DNA of 60,000 nucleotides from Takakia lepidozioides (Eukaryota; Streptophyta; Takakiopsida; Takakiales; Takakiaceae). This document shows positions 33,554 through 44,388 of the stretch, in pieces. A program made the translations under genes and the position numbers. The notes under the pieces were generated by a model. The model saw only the letters and a list, made by a program, of their open reading frames with translations. It searched no databases and was not told the origin of the DNA. The stretch lies in the NCBI GenBank assembly GCA_030704615.1, contig CM060732.1, positions 13,890,001 to 13,950,000 on the forward strand, given 5' to 3'. Numbering within the stretch: position 1 is the first letter of the stretch; every line of letters begins with the position of its first letter.

Positions 33554-36500
33554 GCTTGGAGAGTTCAGTCGGCCATGACTAGTGGCAGGTCACAACGCGG
33601 CGGTGCGCACACGAGACCTGGGCCTAGAGAAAGGGCTAGACGCGCATTGAGAGATGAGGTACTTGAACGCGTCCGCCGATCTAGAGCGAGGAACAAAGAG
33701 TCACATGCCCAGAATGTTTCGCACACTGTAGGTGACTTGGAGCAAAACACGGAGGAAGCTGTAAGGGATCGAGAGATTAGAGGCCTGCCATACGATTGTG
33801 ACATGCATTTGTAACACGTTGAAAGTGTTCCCGGGACCTTCAAGCAAACGACACATCATGGAGAAGGTCATTTCGCACCCTTCACTCATCCCTGTGATGC
33901 CACTTGCTTTGCAAGATGGAAAGACCATTATTGCTCAACAACAGATCATCGATGGACTGACAAAATCGCTGGCTGAGATTAAAAACCCTAACACCGCAGG
34001 CAAATTAGCGAGCAAGCATGCGCTACTAACAGCAGTGGTTAACAATGGGTGTGGTTCCTCGTATAGATCTACGGCATCTCTGTTAGGTGTTCATCCCCGT
34101 AATATAAGCGCGGCAGTTGCACGCCGCGAGGATATGGAATCTGCTCGCGAAGGATTCATGTGGAGTTTGTCTATAAGGAAGACGAGACGCGATACAATTT
34201 CAGTTGCAACGAGGGATGTTGTGGTCTCTTGGTGGGTGTCCCAAACTCGAGTCAGTCCTAATGCAAAAGATGTCACTCGGAAGCGTCTCGCTGCGTTTCA
34301 GTACGATGTAAAGCCTACACTCTACTTGATGGAGCCTCAGGTACAACTCTACATGTCTTCTCACTGTATGTGGAATGTCTTTGAATTGTCTATGTTCTTA
34401 TGGAATGCTCGGAGGTTGACACTGACATGCCATGGACATCCCATGAGCTCTACAACAAGGTACATTGGAAATGTGGAGTCTTGTGGGTTTGAATGTGGAG
34501 TCCCCTGGATTCAATGTCAGGTTGTGGAGTGCCAGTCCATGATTTGTTTGTCGGTTGCAATTGCAGCGGAATGTTGTGGATTATTTGTGAAGTCTTGTGG
34601 AAACAATGACTGGTTTGTGGACTTGCGAGTTACTCTGCGTTGACCATGCCGCTATTCATGGACTCACCATAGACTTCTGTGGATAGCAGGACATGTTGTG
34701 GACTAGTAGACAATACTGCCTTAGTGCATATACAGTTTCATACTCTGCTAGCTCGTTGTAAGAATGTTTTTCATGACATTTTGGGATTGATAGGTGCCTT
34801 TCTTGTGCAGATGGATTTCTTTTTACGATTCCAAAGAGCACACCCTGACATCATAATGGGAAGCCGGTCATTTGATGCATTAAAACCATTCTTTGTAAAG
34901 AGAATGAAAAACAGGAATGTGTGTTGCTGCATTTATCATGTGGAAAATGGAAGAGTTGCGAGTGGGCTTCAACAACATGCGAGCCAAGTCAGGCCATTGT
35001 AATGGATCATGTGATTGTGAATGTGAATATATATGTCAGCCGGATGTTGTACAGGGCTGCAGAGGTGCTCTGTATACTTTTTCAAGGGTTACTCATATGT
35101 GGGAGTCAGTGGTATGCCCAAAAGATGAGTATAGTGATTGGCACAGGAAAGAGTGCATGTATGGAGAGTGCCAAGCTTGTGGTGTTGAAAACCTATCTCT
35201 GTGCCCTCTTGAGGATGATGATTCATCAGAGCACCTAGTGCAGTGGAGGCACTTCTCTTTACAAACAATCTTGACAAAGAAAGGAGAAGAAAGAAAGAAA
35301 CTCACCCTCCTCTACAAGCGGACTACACCTCACGAGCTTATTCGGTATTTGAAGCCTAAACTTCAGTTCTTCATTCGTCATAATTTTGTTGCTCAGTGGG
35401 AAGACAGACAGTTCAAGGAGTGCTTGAAGAATTTTCCTGCTGACGTGTTGGTTTCAGTGGTCGATTTTGCGGAAAATTACAGTTTTGAAATTCAGAATGA
35501 AGTGCAAAGCATGCACTGGTACCAGATTACAATCTTGGTCTTAATAACCTGGCGTCGAAATCCTAACCCAAATTTGAGTGGCCTTGGCTCTGATAGCTTG
35601 ATGGAATACCATTTCTTTATCTCGGACGACAAACACATGACAACTACTTTGTTCAACATTGCTTGCAGCTGCATTGGCAGCATGTGACCACTACCTTGTT
35701 TCGTCCATCACAACATTGGATATGGAGTGATGGGTGTTCTTCTCAATTCAAGTCCAAAGTGCCATGGTATTTTGTCAGCAGGTACCCTCATCTCACGGGG
35801 GGTTGCACTTTGCTTTGGAGCTTCTTTGGTACAGGGCACGGCAAGGGCCCTCATGATGGAGCAGGTGCAGTTGTCAAAAGATACCTACGTACTGCACAGC
35901 TAGATGTCTCAGGCCCGAAGCTGCAAAATGCGGAAGATGTTGTAAGATTTTTGAGAGAACGGTTGTCCTCAAGACCAGAGTCTTCCTACTGGCAGAGATC
36001 TGATGTCCGTCGAGTTTTCTGGGATGTAAAGGAAGAGGATATCAACCGTCGTTCACTGCATGACTGTGATGTTATCAAGGGAATCAAGAAACTACATTCA
36101 GTCAGATCTGTTGCCAGTGGTGATACTAACAAACTCATGATAAAAGGGTTGGCTTGCTTCTGTTGTTTCTGTATTGACTCAGCATGGAACAATTGTGAGA
36201 ATGCTGCATGGACTGGTGAATGGGAGTTGCAGATCTTGACCCCGAAGAACACCGCAAATGTCAGGCATGCCATGGAGAAAGATGCAGATGAGGATTGGGA
36301 CCAGTTTGGCATCAATGGTGATTATTTGGCATCCCTCATTAAAATTGGAGACAATTTCGCAGTCAATGCTGAGGAAAACAATGATGAACAGGTAGACTTT
36401 TACATCATTTGTTGTAGTCGGGCTCTCCATGCAGTGAAGAAGCCATTCACTGATGCATGGGGCACTTTGTTTGTAGAAGGAGACATGGTAATTGCAGGAA

Positions 36501-36718
36501 AGTATTACCAGAAGTGGGGGAGAACGGAAGACACGTATGTATTTCTGAAAAAATCACAAGTGGTCTTTCTGCACTCTGAACATGTGCGTGCCATCAAGTT
36601 TCCTATGCTGCCATGCGACTACAGGGTTGTAGGGAATGATCCGGTTTACAAATTGCCTGAATTCGCTGAAGAAGGGATAAGGGCTGCAATTGCAGCTTTG
36701 GATTCTGGCAACGACTAG
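33554..36718 (+). pseudogene. DDE/RNase H-fold transposase relic with an intron
   Basis: Exon pieces: 33,554 (acceptor TTTGTGCAG) to 34,340; donor CCTCAG/GTACAA; intron 34,341-34,810; acceptor CTTGTGCAG; then 34,811 to the stop at 36,718. Middle: DFFLRFQRAHPDIIMGSRSF and NVCCCIYHVE, then Cys-rich CNGSCDCECEYIC and CMYGECQAC. Catalytic core: VVDFAENYSFEIQNE (D at 35,463), IWSDGCSSQFKSKVP (D at 35,729), FGTGHGKGPHDGAG (D at 35,855). I associate this D / SDG / HGKGPxDG set with a transposase-like family widespread in fish and cnidarian genomes; that is recall, not a search result. C-terminus is a possible BAH-like fold (GDMVIAGKYYQKWG). Single-base frame errors near 33,800, 34,945 and 35,632. 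No terminal inverted repeats found. Confidence 0.6.
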
Positions 36719-36853
36719 CTACATAAGATACAAGACGTTCCTTGCATACATTCTGCATTGTGGGGATTTTTTTGGGGGGGGTGGGCATTTCCATTGCATC
36801 CATTTGCTCGGTCTTGCATCCATTGCATCCATACTTTGCATGTTATAGGGGGG

Positions 36854-36896
36854 GCAAGTACCATGGCCTTGGCGAGCAGTAGGCCATAGTACTTGC
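36854..36896. repeat. Hairpin 3' of the transposase relic
   Basis: GCAAGTACCATGGCC (36,854-36,868) pairs with GGCCATAGTACTTGC (36,882-36,896), 14 of 15 matching, 13-bp loop, with G-run and GCCCC further out. It lies about 140 bp after the stop and could be a terminus or a transcript-end structure. Confidence 0.65.
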
Positions 36897-36899
36897 AGT

Positions 36900-38260
36900 T
36901 TGCCCCGTGCATCTTTCACCCACACGCAAGTTGGAAATAGTTGGGCATGCGAGTGGGTTCAAGCCCCACTTGGGTGCAGCTGCATTGTTGGTTCACACAA
37001 TTGTACCAACAAAGAGCTTTGCCTCTCAGGTCATCATTTGCTGCAGGGCCTGTCTTATTGGAAAGGGGGACTGGGGTGACATGCAACAAAATCCAGGTTT
37101 GATGTAAGCAATGGATTGGTATGCAATTGATGCCTGGCAGCTCGTAGCTTTTATGTAGTTTCGGCTGAGTTATGAGATAAGTTTGATTCTTCGCAGCTTC
37201 TGCAGCTTTCTAGATATGGAGGCGAAGAATCCCAGGCATGGCGGGAAGCTTTGGCGGCAGCAGGGTAGATGTTGGCATCTTCACTTTAGGTCAATCATCC
37301 TTGGTGCAGCTATACTCTCGGTAGATGGGCTGGTTGGTCTGCAGCAATTAACTATAAACTGAAGCAAGGGAGACTGATCCATGGGTTATGTTTTGATTCC
37401 TTGAAGATGGGTTTCCATCTAGTGAGGCAGCTGTTCTTTTCATCCTCGATACTTAGTTGCTGCGGCAGCCTGTAGTGATTGATTACGAGCCAAGATGGTG
37501 AAACTAATTTCCAGTTGACATTAGGGCACTGGCTGCATGGTTTTGGCATTGGGATTTGGGAGATTACACGGTTGACTCAAGCTCTAGCTCAGGAAAGCTA
37601 CCATAGGTAGCAATTAGTATTTGAGTGATGAAGGATCGTTGTCTATGAGCAGCGGCAGCTCATTTCCTTATCAAATTCTTGCTTACTGCATTTTTCAGTT
37701 TTAAACCATGAGTAGATAGTGGGAAAACTAACCTACAGTCTTGCTTCGGTGTCATATTTGGGTATGGCTTCAGATGTGGGGGTTCAGTTCATCTCGACCT
37801 CATGACCAGCTGCTCATGTACATTGGGTGTCTTGGAATATTTAAACTCTGAAGTCTGCCAGCCTCATGAGGGAAGGCGCCATATATGGACAGTAGATTGT
37901 GTATAAAACCATTCGATTGAAGACAAGGCTGCTGTCCATGAATGGCTGATGGGGATCATGATTCAGTTGTTGGGAATAGGGTGAATATGGGTACAACCAG
38001 AGTGGTGTGGTAGGTCTCTTTTCTGCATATTTGTTTCATCCTCTGTCTCTTAGTTTCCATGTGCCTATCCCGCTCAGTCACCCTCAATCGCAGCAAGGGG
38101 AGGTGGGGGGCTTATATGTAGATTTGCAAGTGTGTACTTCACGAAAAAGTGTGGTGGGAATTCGAGCCTCTCTCTTGCCATTGCCTATAGCTCCAGTGAA
38201 TGCCAAATTCAAGATAAGGCACACACAGGTAGAAACTAGAAAACACGATGTGTGGATGTA
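36900..38260. other. Intergenic; isolated tRNA T-arm-like sequence at 36,953-36,969
   Basis: GTGGGTTCAAGCCCCAC has the 5-bp stem and 7-base loop of a tRNA T-arm and a good box B, but no convincing box A or acceptor stem, so it is probably a SINE fragment. Nothing else is recognisable. Confidence 0.45.
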
Positions 38261-38269
38261 GTACAGAGA

Positions 38270-38395
38270 TTTGTTTTTTCTTTGGAAAAAAACAAAAGAA
38301 GTACTAGCATTGAGGGGTAGGAGCGGGAAGGGGATTTCGACCCCTGCCCTATGAAGCCCCAATGACTACTCCTAACCGCTGAACTACCCATGTTA
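38270..38395 (-). mobile_element. tRNA-derived SINE
   Basis: On minus: box A TAGTTCAGCGGTTAGGAG (about 38,370-38,387), then about 35 bp later a T-arm AGGGG-TCGAAAT-CCCCT (about 38,330-38,346) containing box B, ending in an A-rich tail (CCAAAGAAAAAACAAATC). Too degenerate in the anticodon half to be a tRNA gene. Confidence 0.7.
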
Positions 38396-38699
38396 TTTGG
38401 TGACAACTGGGTCATGTTTTGTATTTAAAGTCATGTAGGGCCTGGGTTCTGGCCCACTGGACCCTCCTGGTCCCCGCTGCCTCCTCGGTAGTACCCTCGC
38501 CTTCCAAAAGTGTCCAAAGTGGGCATTAAAGTTTTCCAGCCATTTCCATTATTTTCCATGCAGAATCCAAAATCTTGAACCTACACCCACTGCGTTCAAA
38601 TTTGGGAAGCAGGTCAAGCTCCTCTCGTCCGCTCCTCTAGTCCGCTCCTCCCACTTCCTCTCCTCCCATACTCCCAGGATAGTTGGTCTGTTTCCAGGC

Positions 38700-38975
38700 C
38701 TCTTGCTCAGCTTCAGTCACAAAGCGATGGCGTGTCGGCATCCCAGCAATCGTCCCAACGGAGATCTCACCCTGTGGAACTTCTCGCCCAGGTCAGGAGA
38801 CATTTTTCATATTCCTCGAGGATTGGGTAAACGAGTCTCAGCAGAGGCAGGTGAGCTTGACCGATCTGGAGTACCTTCCTGGCTTCCACGATGGGCCTCG
38901 CGGGGACGGGCTTGCGCAGCTCTGGTGCTTGCAAATCGTCGATCTGGATATGCCGCCTGCATGGGGTTTGCCGAC
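38700..38975 (-). other. Unidentified sequence fused to integrase fragment
   Basis: Directly downstream of the integrase break at about 38,976 on minus. It reads open as DDLQAPELRKPVPARPIVEA and LPLLRLVYPILEEYEKCLL, then stops near 38,767. It may be host exon or intron sequence next to the insertion; I do not recognise it. Confidence 0.3.
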
Positions 38976-39844
38976 ACATAATTCCGCAGAATTGTTTCAC
39001 CACGGAATTCACCTTTTCTGTTTGGCCGTCCGTTGTGGGTTGGAAGGATGTACTCCTCTTTAGCCTCGTCCCCATCTTCTTCCAAAGTGCCCTCCAGAAT
39101 TTTCTTGTAAACTTTGGATCGCGGTCCGAGACAATATCCTTCGGGAGTCCATGGTGCTGGAAGACGTGGGCGAAGTAAAGACGCCCCGTCTCCTCCGCCG
39201 TTGCCGTTTCCTTGGTGGGGATGAAATGACCCATTTTGCTGAACCTATCCACCACCACCACCATGATTGCATCAAATCCCTTTGACAGCAGCAAAGCGGT
39301 CATGAAATCCATTGAGACACTTTCCCAAGACCCCTCTGGAATCGGTAAAGGTAGTTACAGCCCCGCTTGCTTTTTGTACTCACTCCGGTTTTGTTGGCAT
39401 GTGGTGCATGTCTTAACATACTCATTGGCCTCCTCCCTCAGTTTGGGCCAGAAATACTCTTTCTTCAAGAGTGTCGCAGTGCGCTTGGCTCCGCCGTGGC
39501 CCGCAAGCGGGCCATCGTGACATTCTCTCAAGAGACTATCACTGAAGTCTCCCTTCGGCACGTAGAGACGCTTTTGCTTGTACCGGAGCAGTCCATTGTG
39601 CAAGTGGAACTACGACGTAACCCCTAGCCTCAAGTCCCGCATCACGGACTTCGTCAACTCATCCTTCCGATAAGCCTTCCGGATCTTCCTTTGCAGCTCC
39701 GTCTCACCTCTATACATCAACATGAGCTGTTGCTTTCTACTCAAAGCATCGGCCACCACATTGTCCCGTCCCGGTTTGTACTGGATATCAACGTCGAACA
39801 CTGCCAAAGTGTCTTGATACCTAATTTGTTTTGGGGACAACTTA
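38976..39844 (-). pseudogene. pol: Chromovirus pol fragment: RNase H end to integrase core, copy B
   Basis: On minus: [20 protein letters not shown] and [12 protein letters not shown] (RNase H end), then the integrase zinc finger (GHGGAKRTATLLKKEYFWP, CTTCQQNRSEY) and core (MDFMTALLLSKGFDAIM, IVSDRDPKF, TTDGQTEKVNSVVKQ). A stop near 39,356 interrupts it. It keeps RKQQ where copy A has a stop. It is cut off at about 38,976, and upstream it abuts the exact LTR terminus at 39,845. Confidence 0.9.
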
Positions 39845-40257
39845 TGTCGCGCACCTCACTTCGGTAAGCTCCCCCTCAAGTCATAGTTACTCGCTTTGAT
39901 GCGCGCGCCTCACTCCCAACCTGGCCGCCGGGCCAACTTGGAGCTTCGGCTGCTCACCGGGGCATAACGGTCCCCCTTTGTTCTCCCAAAGAACCCTCCA
40001 CCGATTTGGAACCAGCAGGAATTCCCTTTGGTAGTTGGCAGTCCGGAACAGCTCCCCACTCTTTGGTCGCTTTCCGGCTCGCTCGCTTACTCACTAGTTT
40101 TGGGTCACCAACGGGCTTGCACCATTCTCGGGGTTACTACTCCCTATATATACTTCTGTAGCTGTCCCCGGGGGTTTCACAACCAGCCATGCCATTTTAT
40201 GGCGAACCACCACGAAAACCCTCGACTCCCGGTGATGAGTCGCGGTGAGTCTTGGCC
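39845..40257 (-). mobile_element. LTR 3' fragment in inverted orientation
   Basis: On minus it runs from inside the LTR (at 40,257) through the TATA block (TATATATA at 40,145-40,152) to the terminal GCGCGACA at 39,848-39,845. The terminal CA is joined straight to pol (TAAGTTGTCC), with no primer site or gag between. Its other end meets plus-strand gag at 40,258. Confidence 0.85.
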
Positions 40258-41316
40258 CACGGACTGGCCCCATGGGCCAGGCGGAAGTTGGAGGAGAAGC
40301 CACCCAAGACTTTGAACGAGGCAATTGAGAGGGCTGAATGTTTCTCGGATGTCCCTAGGGGTGAAAGACAAGGCCGTACGGAGCTGAACCACAAGAAGAT
40401 TCGGCGGAAAGGTGACTCCTTCCGACCGGAAAAGAAGTGGGATAGGCCACGCGGCGATAATGGCACGTGGAAATCGAAGGGAGGGCCTTCACACGTCAAG
40501 GCGGCACCCGGTGCTCCGAAAGGAAAAGCGGGTGGAGCGGCTTATGGCGGACAGAAGGCGACCTTTGATGGAGTGTGTTTCAATTGCGGGGAGCCCGGGC
40601 ACATGGCCAAGAAAAGCACGAAGCCCCGGCAATTGAACATGACTCGGGCGACCACGGAGCTGTCGGAAGATACCATCAGTCGCTTGGTGGAAGCGGTGGT
40701 CGCCAGGACTTGCAAGGTAGGCAAATTTTCTTGTGAGTTGTATCAGGAAACTGGCGCCTTACGAAAAGGGAGTCAGTTATTGTTCGTGGATGGGATAATA
40801 TCCGGAACTAATGTGTCGTTGTTGGTGGACACAGGAGCGTCGCACTCCTTCATGACACCGGCAACGGCACAAAAGCTGGGACTCCCGACAAGTGACGTGG
40901 GGGCCTCTATTGAGGTGCGTTCTGCCAAAGGAGAACACAGTTGGCGACAAGGTTGGCGATTTGATGTTCCTCTTCAACTGGGGAGTTGGGAGGGACGTGA
41001 GAACTTCACCATCTGCGAGATCGATGGAGTAGATCTCGTTTTAGGGATGACCTTTTTGAGCAAATCCGGAGCGGTCATAGATGGCCGCAAGAGAGTAGTC
41101 ACGCTGCCATGTGGGAATGGTGGCGAGGTTTTACGAGTGTCGGAAACGCCCAAATCCGTGGGAGGGCGAATAAACCTTCTGTCAGCAAGGGAGTGGGACG
41201 TGGAGGAGGCACACGAACCCCAGTTCTTGCTTTACATTAGAGAAGTGAAAAGAGAAGCGATGGGGAGCCGAGCCCAGATTGGATCAAGGGGATTTTGGAG
41301 AAATACCAGGATGTGA
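40258..41316 (+). pseudogene. gag: Chromovirus gag 3' end and protease, copy B
   Basis: Continues the gag of 6,804 from LAPWARRKLEEKPPKTLNEA to a zinc knuckle CFNCGEPGHMAKKS in which the last Cys of C-x2-C-x4-H-x4-C is Ser. The protease follows with LLVDTGASHSFMTPATAQKL and LVLGMTFLSKSGAVIDG. The frame stops at 41,316, while RT reads on in the -1 frame from about 41,265. The 5' part of gag is replaced by the inverted LTR piece. Confidence 0.88.
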
Positions 41317-42624
41317 TGCCGGAGGATTTACCAAGCGGCTTGCCCACGCGAAGAGGAGTTGACCACAAGATTGAGGTGATACCGGGATCGGAACCGCCTG
41401 CCAAGGCGCCCTACCGGTTGAGCCACAGAGAGTTGGTCGAGCTGAAGACTCAGTTCAAGGATCTAATGTCAAAGGGGTACATCCGGCCGAGTAAGTCACC
41501 TTACGGAGCCCCGGTGCTATTCGCAGACAAGAAGGATGGGACGCTGCGGATGTGTGTCGATTACAGGGCTCTGAATAAGGTGACTATCAAAAACCGGTAC
41601 CCTTTGCCAAGGATCGACGACCTCTTCGATCGGTTGGCAGGAGCGAAGTATTTCAGCCGGATCGACTTGCGCTCCGGCTATCACCAAATTCGGGTGGCGG
41701 AAGGAGATGAGGAGAAGACCGCGTGCAGGACAAGGTATGGTTCATATGAGTTCTTGGTGATGCCTTTTGGGCTCACCAATGCACCAGCGACATTTAGCAC
41801 GCTGATGAACAGCCTTTTTCAAGAGTGGTTGGATGACTTTGTGATCGTGTACATCGACGACATCTTGGTGTACTCGAAAACAAAGGAGGAGCACCTGGAG
41901 CACCTCAAAAGGGTATTCCAAAAATTGCGAGAAGGGAAGCTGTATGCCAAAGCTTCAAAGTGCGAATTCGGGGTCACAAAAGTGGAGTTCTTGGGGCATG
42001 TGATTACACAGGATGGGATCAAAATGGATGACAGAAATGTGAGGGCGATCTTGGACTGGGAGCCTCCGACTTCGGTCCCGGGAGTGCGATCCTTCCTAGG
42101 ACTCGCCTCCTATTACCGGAAGTATGTGAGAAATTTCGCCAAGATCGCGGGGCCGCTGTCGGACCTTCTGTGTAAATCCAAAGTCTGGGTATGGAACACA
42201 TTTTGTGGCCAAGCTTTTGCTGAATTGAAGCAGTGGATGGCGGAAGCTTCAGTCTTGAAAATCCCGGAGTTCGATTGTCCGTTTGAGATTCATACAGATG
42301 CATCGGACTTCGCGATTGGGGGTGTACTTATGCAAGATGGACGTCCAGTGGCTTACGAAAGTAAGAAACTGAATGAAGTGGAGCGACGGTGGCCGACGCA
42401 CGAAAAAGAGATGAAGGCGGTGGTGCATTGCCTTGAGCTCTGGCGCCACTATGTTGGTTCCAACCCAGTGAAGGTGTTCACGGACAATGTCACGGTGAAG
42501 TATTTTGCCACGCAGCCCAAGTTGTCCCCAAAACAACTTAGGTGGCAAGATACTTTGGCAGTGTTCGACGTGGATATCCAGTACAAACCGGGACGGGACA
42601 ATGTGGTGGCCGATGCTTTAAGTA
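41265..42624 (+). pseudogene. pol: Chromovirus reverse transcriptase and RNase H, copy B (best preserved, 3'-truncated)
   Basis: Open from about 41,265: conserved entry [46 protein letters not shown] (first Asp), [18 protein letters not shown] and the catalytic [14 protein letters not shown] thumb and connection region leads to RNase H with all four acidic positions: [36 protein letters not shown]. The element sequence ends at about 42,624, just after ALS; the frame runs on to 42,863 in unrelated sequence. Catalytic residues look intact, but integrase and LTR are missing, so it cannot be mobile. RT-RNase H overlaps the minus fragment by about 105 bp. Confidence 0.93.
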
Positions 42625-43400
42625 CCGCGCCAACTGAAGCCGAGCACTCTGAGCGCATGTTTCTTCCGCTTTTTGTAGATGTGTCGTCCTCTTCTTCGCG
42701 CCAGAACATTTTCTCTGTGCTTCTGCATGTGCGATTGCAAATGATTGTTGTTGCTTTCATGCTTATCTGTAGGAACAAAGTTGTTTTTGCTTTCATGCTT
42801 ATCCCTACTCTCCCTGTCACAACTGTTGATTTGATTTGGATGGTGCCGCCGTGTTGGGGATGACAGAGTGAAGATGATCGGGACACGGTGGTGTATCCTC
42901 GACTGCTCCAAGTCGACGAGCGGCGACTCCAACCCATCGACTGCAGTCTGACAGTCATCGACAGCAGTCTGCGGATTCTGATATTCGCATTCTCGGGTCG
43001 CCTACGTGGGCACTGGAGGGCAATCCAAAACTAGTTCCTTTTGTTGGCGGAAGAGAGGCGCTGGAGCGGGAGTACGCCCGAATAGGCATTTGGGAGATTG
43101 CCTCTGCAGCAGTCGGCATGGCAGGTGCAGGGCGACGGAAACAGGCAGCAGATCCGCCCATCCATGAGGTCGATGCACAGGCAGGGGAGCCCGCCCACAC
43201 GAAGAAGAAAATAAAGGTGAAGCACATGCAATCCCTAGCCAAAGAGCAGGCACACGTTGCTGAGGGGGGAGTGAACAGGACACCCACCAAACACCAAGAG
43301 GGTGTGACTTCCCCGGGGTCGAAGGTGGTGGACCTGGAGGCCTCAACTACAGCCACGCCATCTAAGAAACAAAAGGCCTGAGAGAGGGCAAAAGACAGGG
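42625..43400. other. No confident gene; small Lys-rich ORF at 43,118-43,381 (+)
   Basis: After the element ends the sequence is unremarkable. A plus-strand ORF (MAGAGRRKQAADPPIHEVDA...TPSKKQKA, 87 residues) is Lys/Thr-rich with a strong donor-like CAGG/GTAAGA just past its stop. It could be a remnant exon of the nearby gene fragments; I do not count it as a gene. Confidence 0.25.
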
Positions 43401-43409
43401 TAAGAGAAC

Positions 43410-43591
43410 ATGGCAGAGAGTGTAATGCCAATCTAGTTCGTCGGGGTGTACTTGGGCTATGTTCTCCATCCATGCGGCAAGCCGATGGTTCCCGTCCCAT
43501 ACGAAGAACATTTTTTCGGACAAGTGCTGGAAAAGAGGATCGTTAACAATCAATTTCTCGAACTCGCCGTTTCGCATTTCTCGATTTTTAG
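43410..43591 (-). CDS. Exon fragment of an unrecognised protein with a DGNHRLAAW motif
   Basis: On minus, after an acceptor CTAATTCCACAG, the sequence encodes NGEFEKLIVNDPLFQHLSEK, MFFVWDGNHRLAAWMENIAQ and HPDELDWHYTL. DGNHRLAA resembles the nucleotide-binding motif of ParB/sulfiredoxin-like folds, so a nucleotide- or DNA-binding role is conceivable. The 3' end of the exon is not clear. Its partner exons are not established. Confidence 0.4.
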
Positions 43592-44079
43592 CTGTGGAAT
43601 TAGAAGACCATGCTTTGTAATTGCTATGTGCTTTGCTGACAGACCAGAATTGACCAAGATTCACTCATGGCACATACATTTTCATTCAGAAATCAAGCAG
43701 CTTCCCTGTGCCATATGGGGAATATACAGGCTTCGATAATCTTCTGTTAATGTTATTTGCAATTCACTGCCAGTATGCTGGGACGTGTCCTTTGTCGTAT
43801 GGATTGCTGTTTGCACAAGGTGCAGTATGCAAATGCTGGAATGTGCAGTAGGACCCTTCCCACTGGGACACAGAACTAGCAATCTTGTAAAGGCATCACA
43901 TTTGCAGAACAGTAACAATGTATTTGTAGCAAATTGGAGTCTTCTCATAAAGGTGGACGAAATTCACATGTAGCCATGGCGATGCGGCACCACCAAGTGT
44001 ATAATTCCTCACAAAAAAATAGGGTGCAAGAAGATGAATGTAATATAATTGCCACTAACTCCTTCCCGAATGTGGAATG

Positions 44080-44388
44080 TCAAGCAGTCCGACCAGTATC
44101 CTGCCGTAGGGCCTTGTGCAGCTCGTTGAAACTCAGTGTTGGAGCATGGATGAAGACGTCCACTGCGGATATGCAACTCATGCGCTTCATAAAAATGTAA
44201 TAAAGGTGTTTGCAGGGGACGTATGCTGCATTCCTCGATTCCATAACAAGGAAGTCCTCACAGTTGCAAGCTGGGTACTGTGAAACCGTGAGACAAAACT
44301 GACCGGGTGCACTCGAATCGTATGTCAGTGCTGCCGAGGCAAAGGCGCGCCTCAAGTACAAGTCTCGGATGGTGAAGTACGTGGCCAT
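44080..44388 (-). CDS. SWIM zinc-finger exon, partial gene
   Basis: On minus it encodes FCLTVSQYPACNCEDF...VPCKHLYYIFMKRM, which matches the SWIM C-x-C-x(n)-C-x-H pattern: CNC at 44,268-44,260 and CKH near 44,214-44,206. SWIM fingers occur in MULE/FAR1-type transposase derivatives and other DNA-binding proteins. The stop follows 44,080. The part before the finger (44,310-44,388) overlaps a plus-strand exon, and one of the two readings there is a shadow. Probably a remnant of a transposon-derived gene. Confidence 0.45.
   Translation of the reverse strand: MATYFTIRDLYLRRAFASAALTYDSSAPGQFCLTVSQYPACNCEDFLVMESRNAAYVPCKHLYYIFMKRMSCISAVDVFIHAPTLSFNELHKALRQDTGRTA

Noticed and set aside
38330-38390. 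Functional tRNA gene on minus
   Set aside because: Boxes A and B are present but the acceptor and anticodon stems do not pair; SINE fits better.
42625-42863. C-terminal extension of the RT-RNase H ORF
   Set aside because: Element homology ends at about 42,624; the rest is chance open frame in flanking DNA.
43118-43381. Small Lys-rich protein gene
   Set aside because: Low-complexity composition, no homology recalled, no promoter or splice context that fits.
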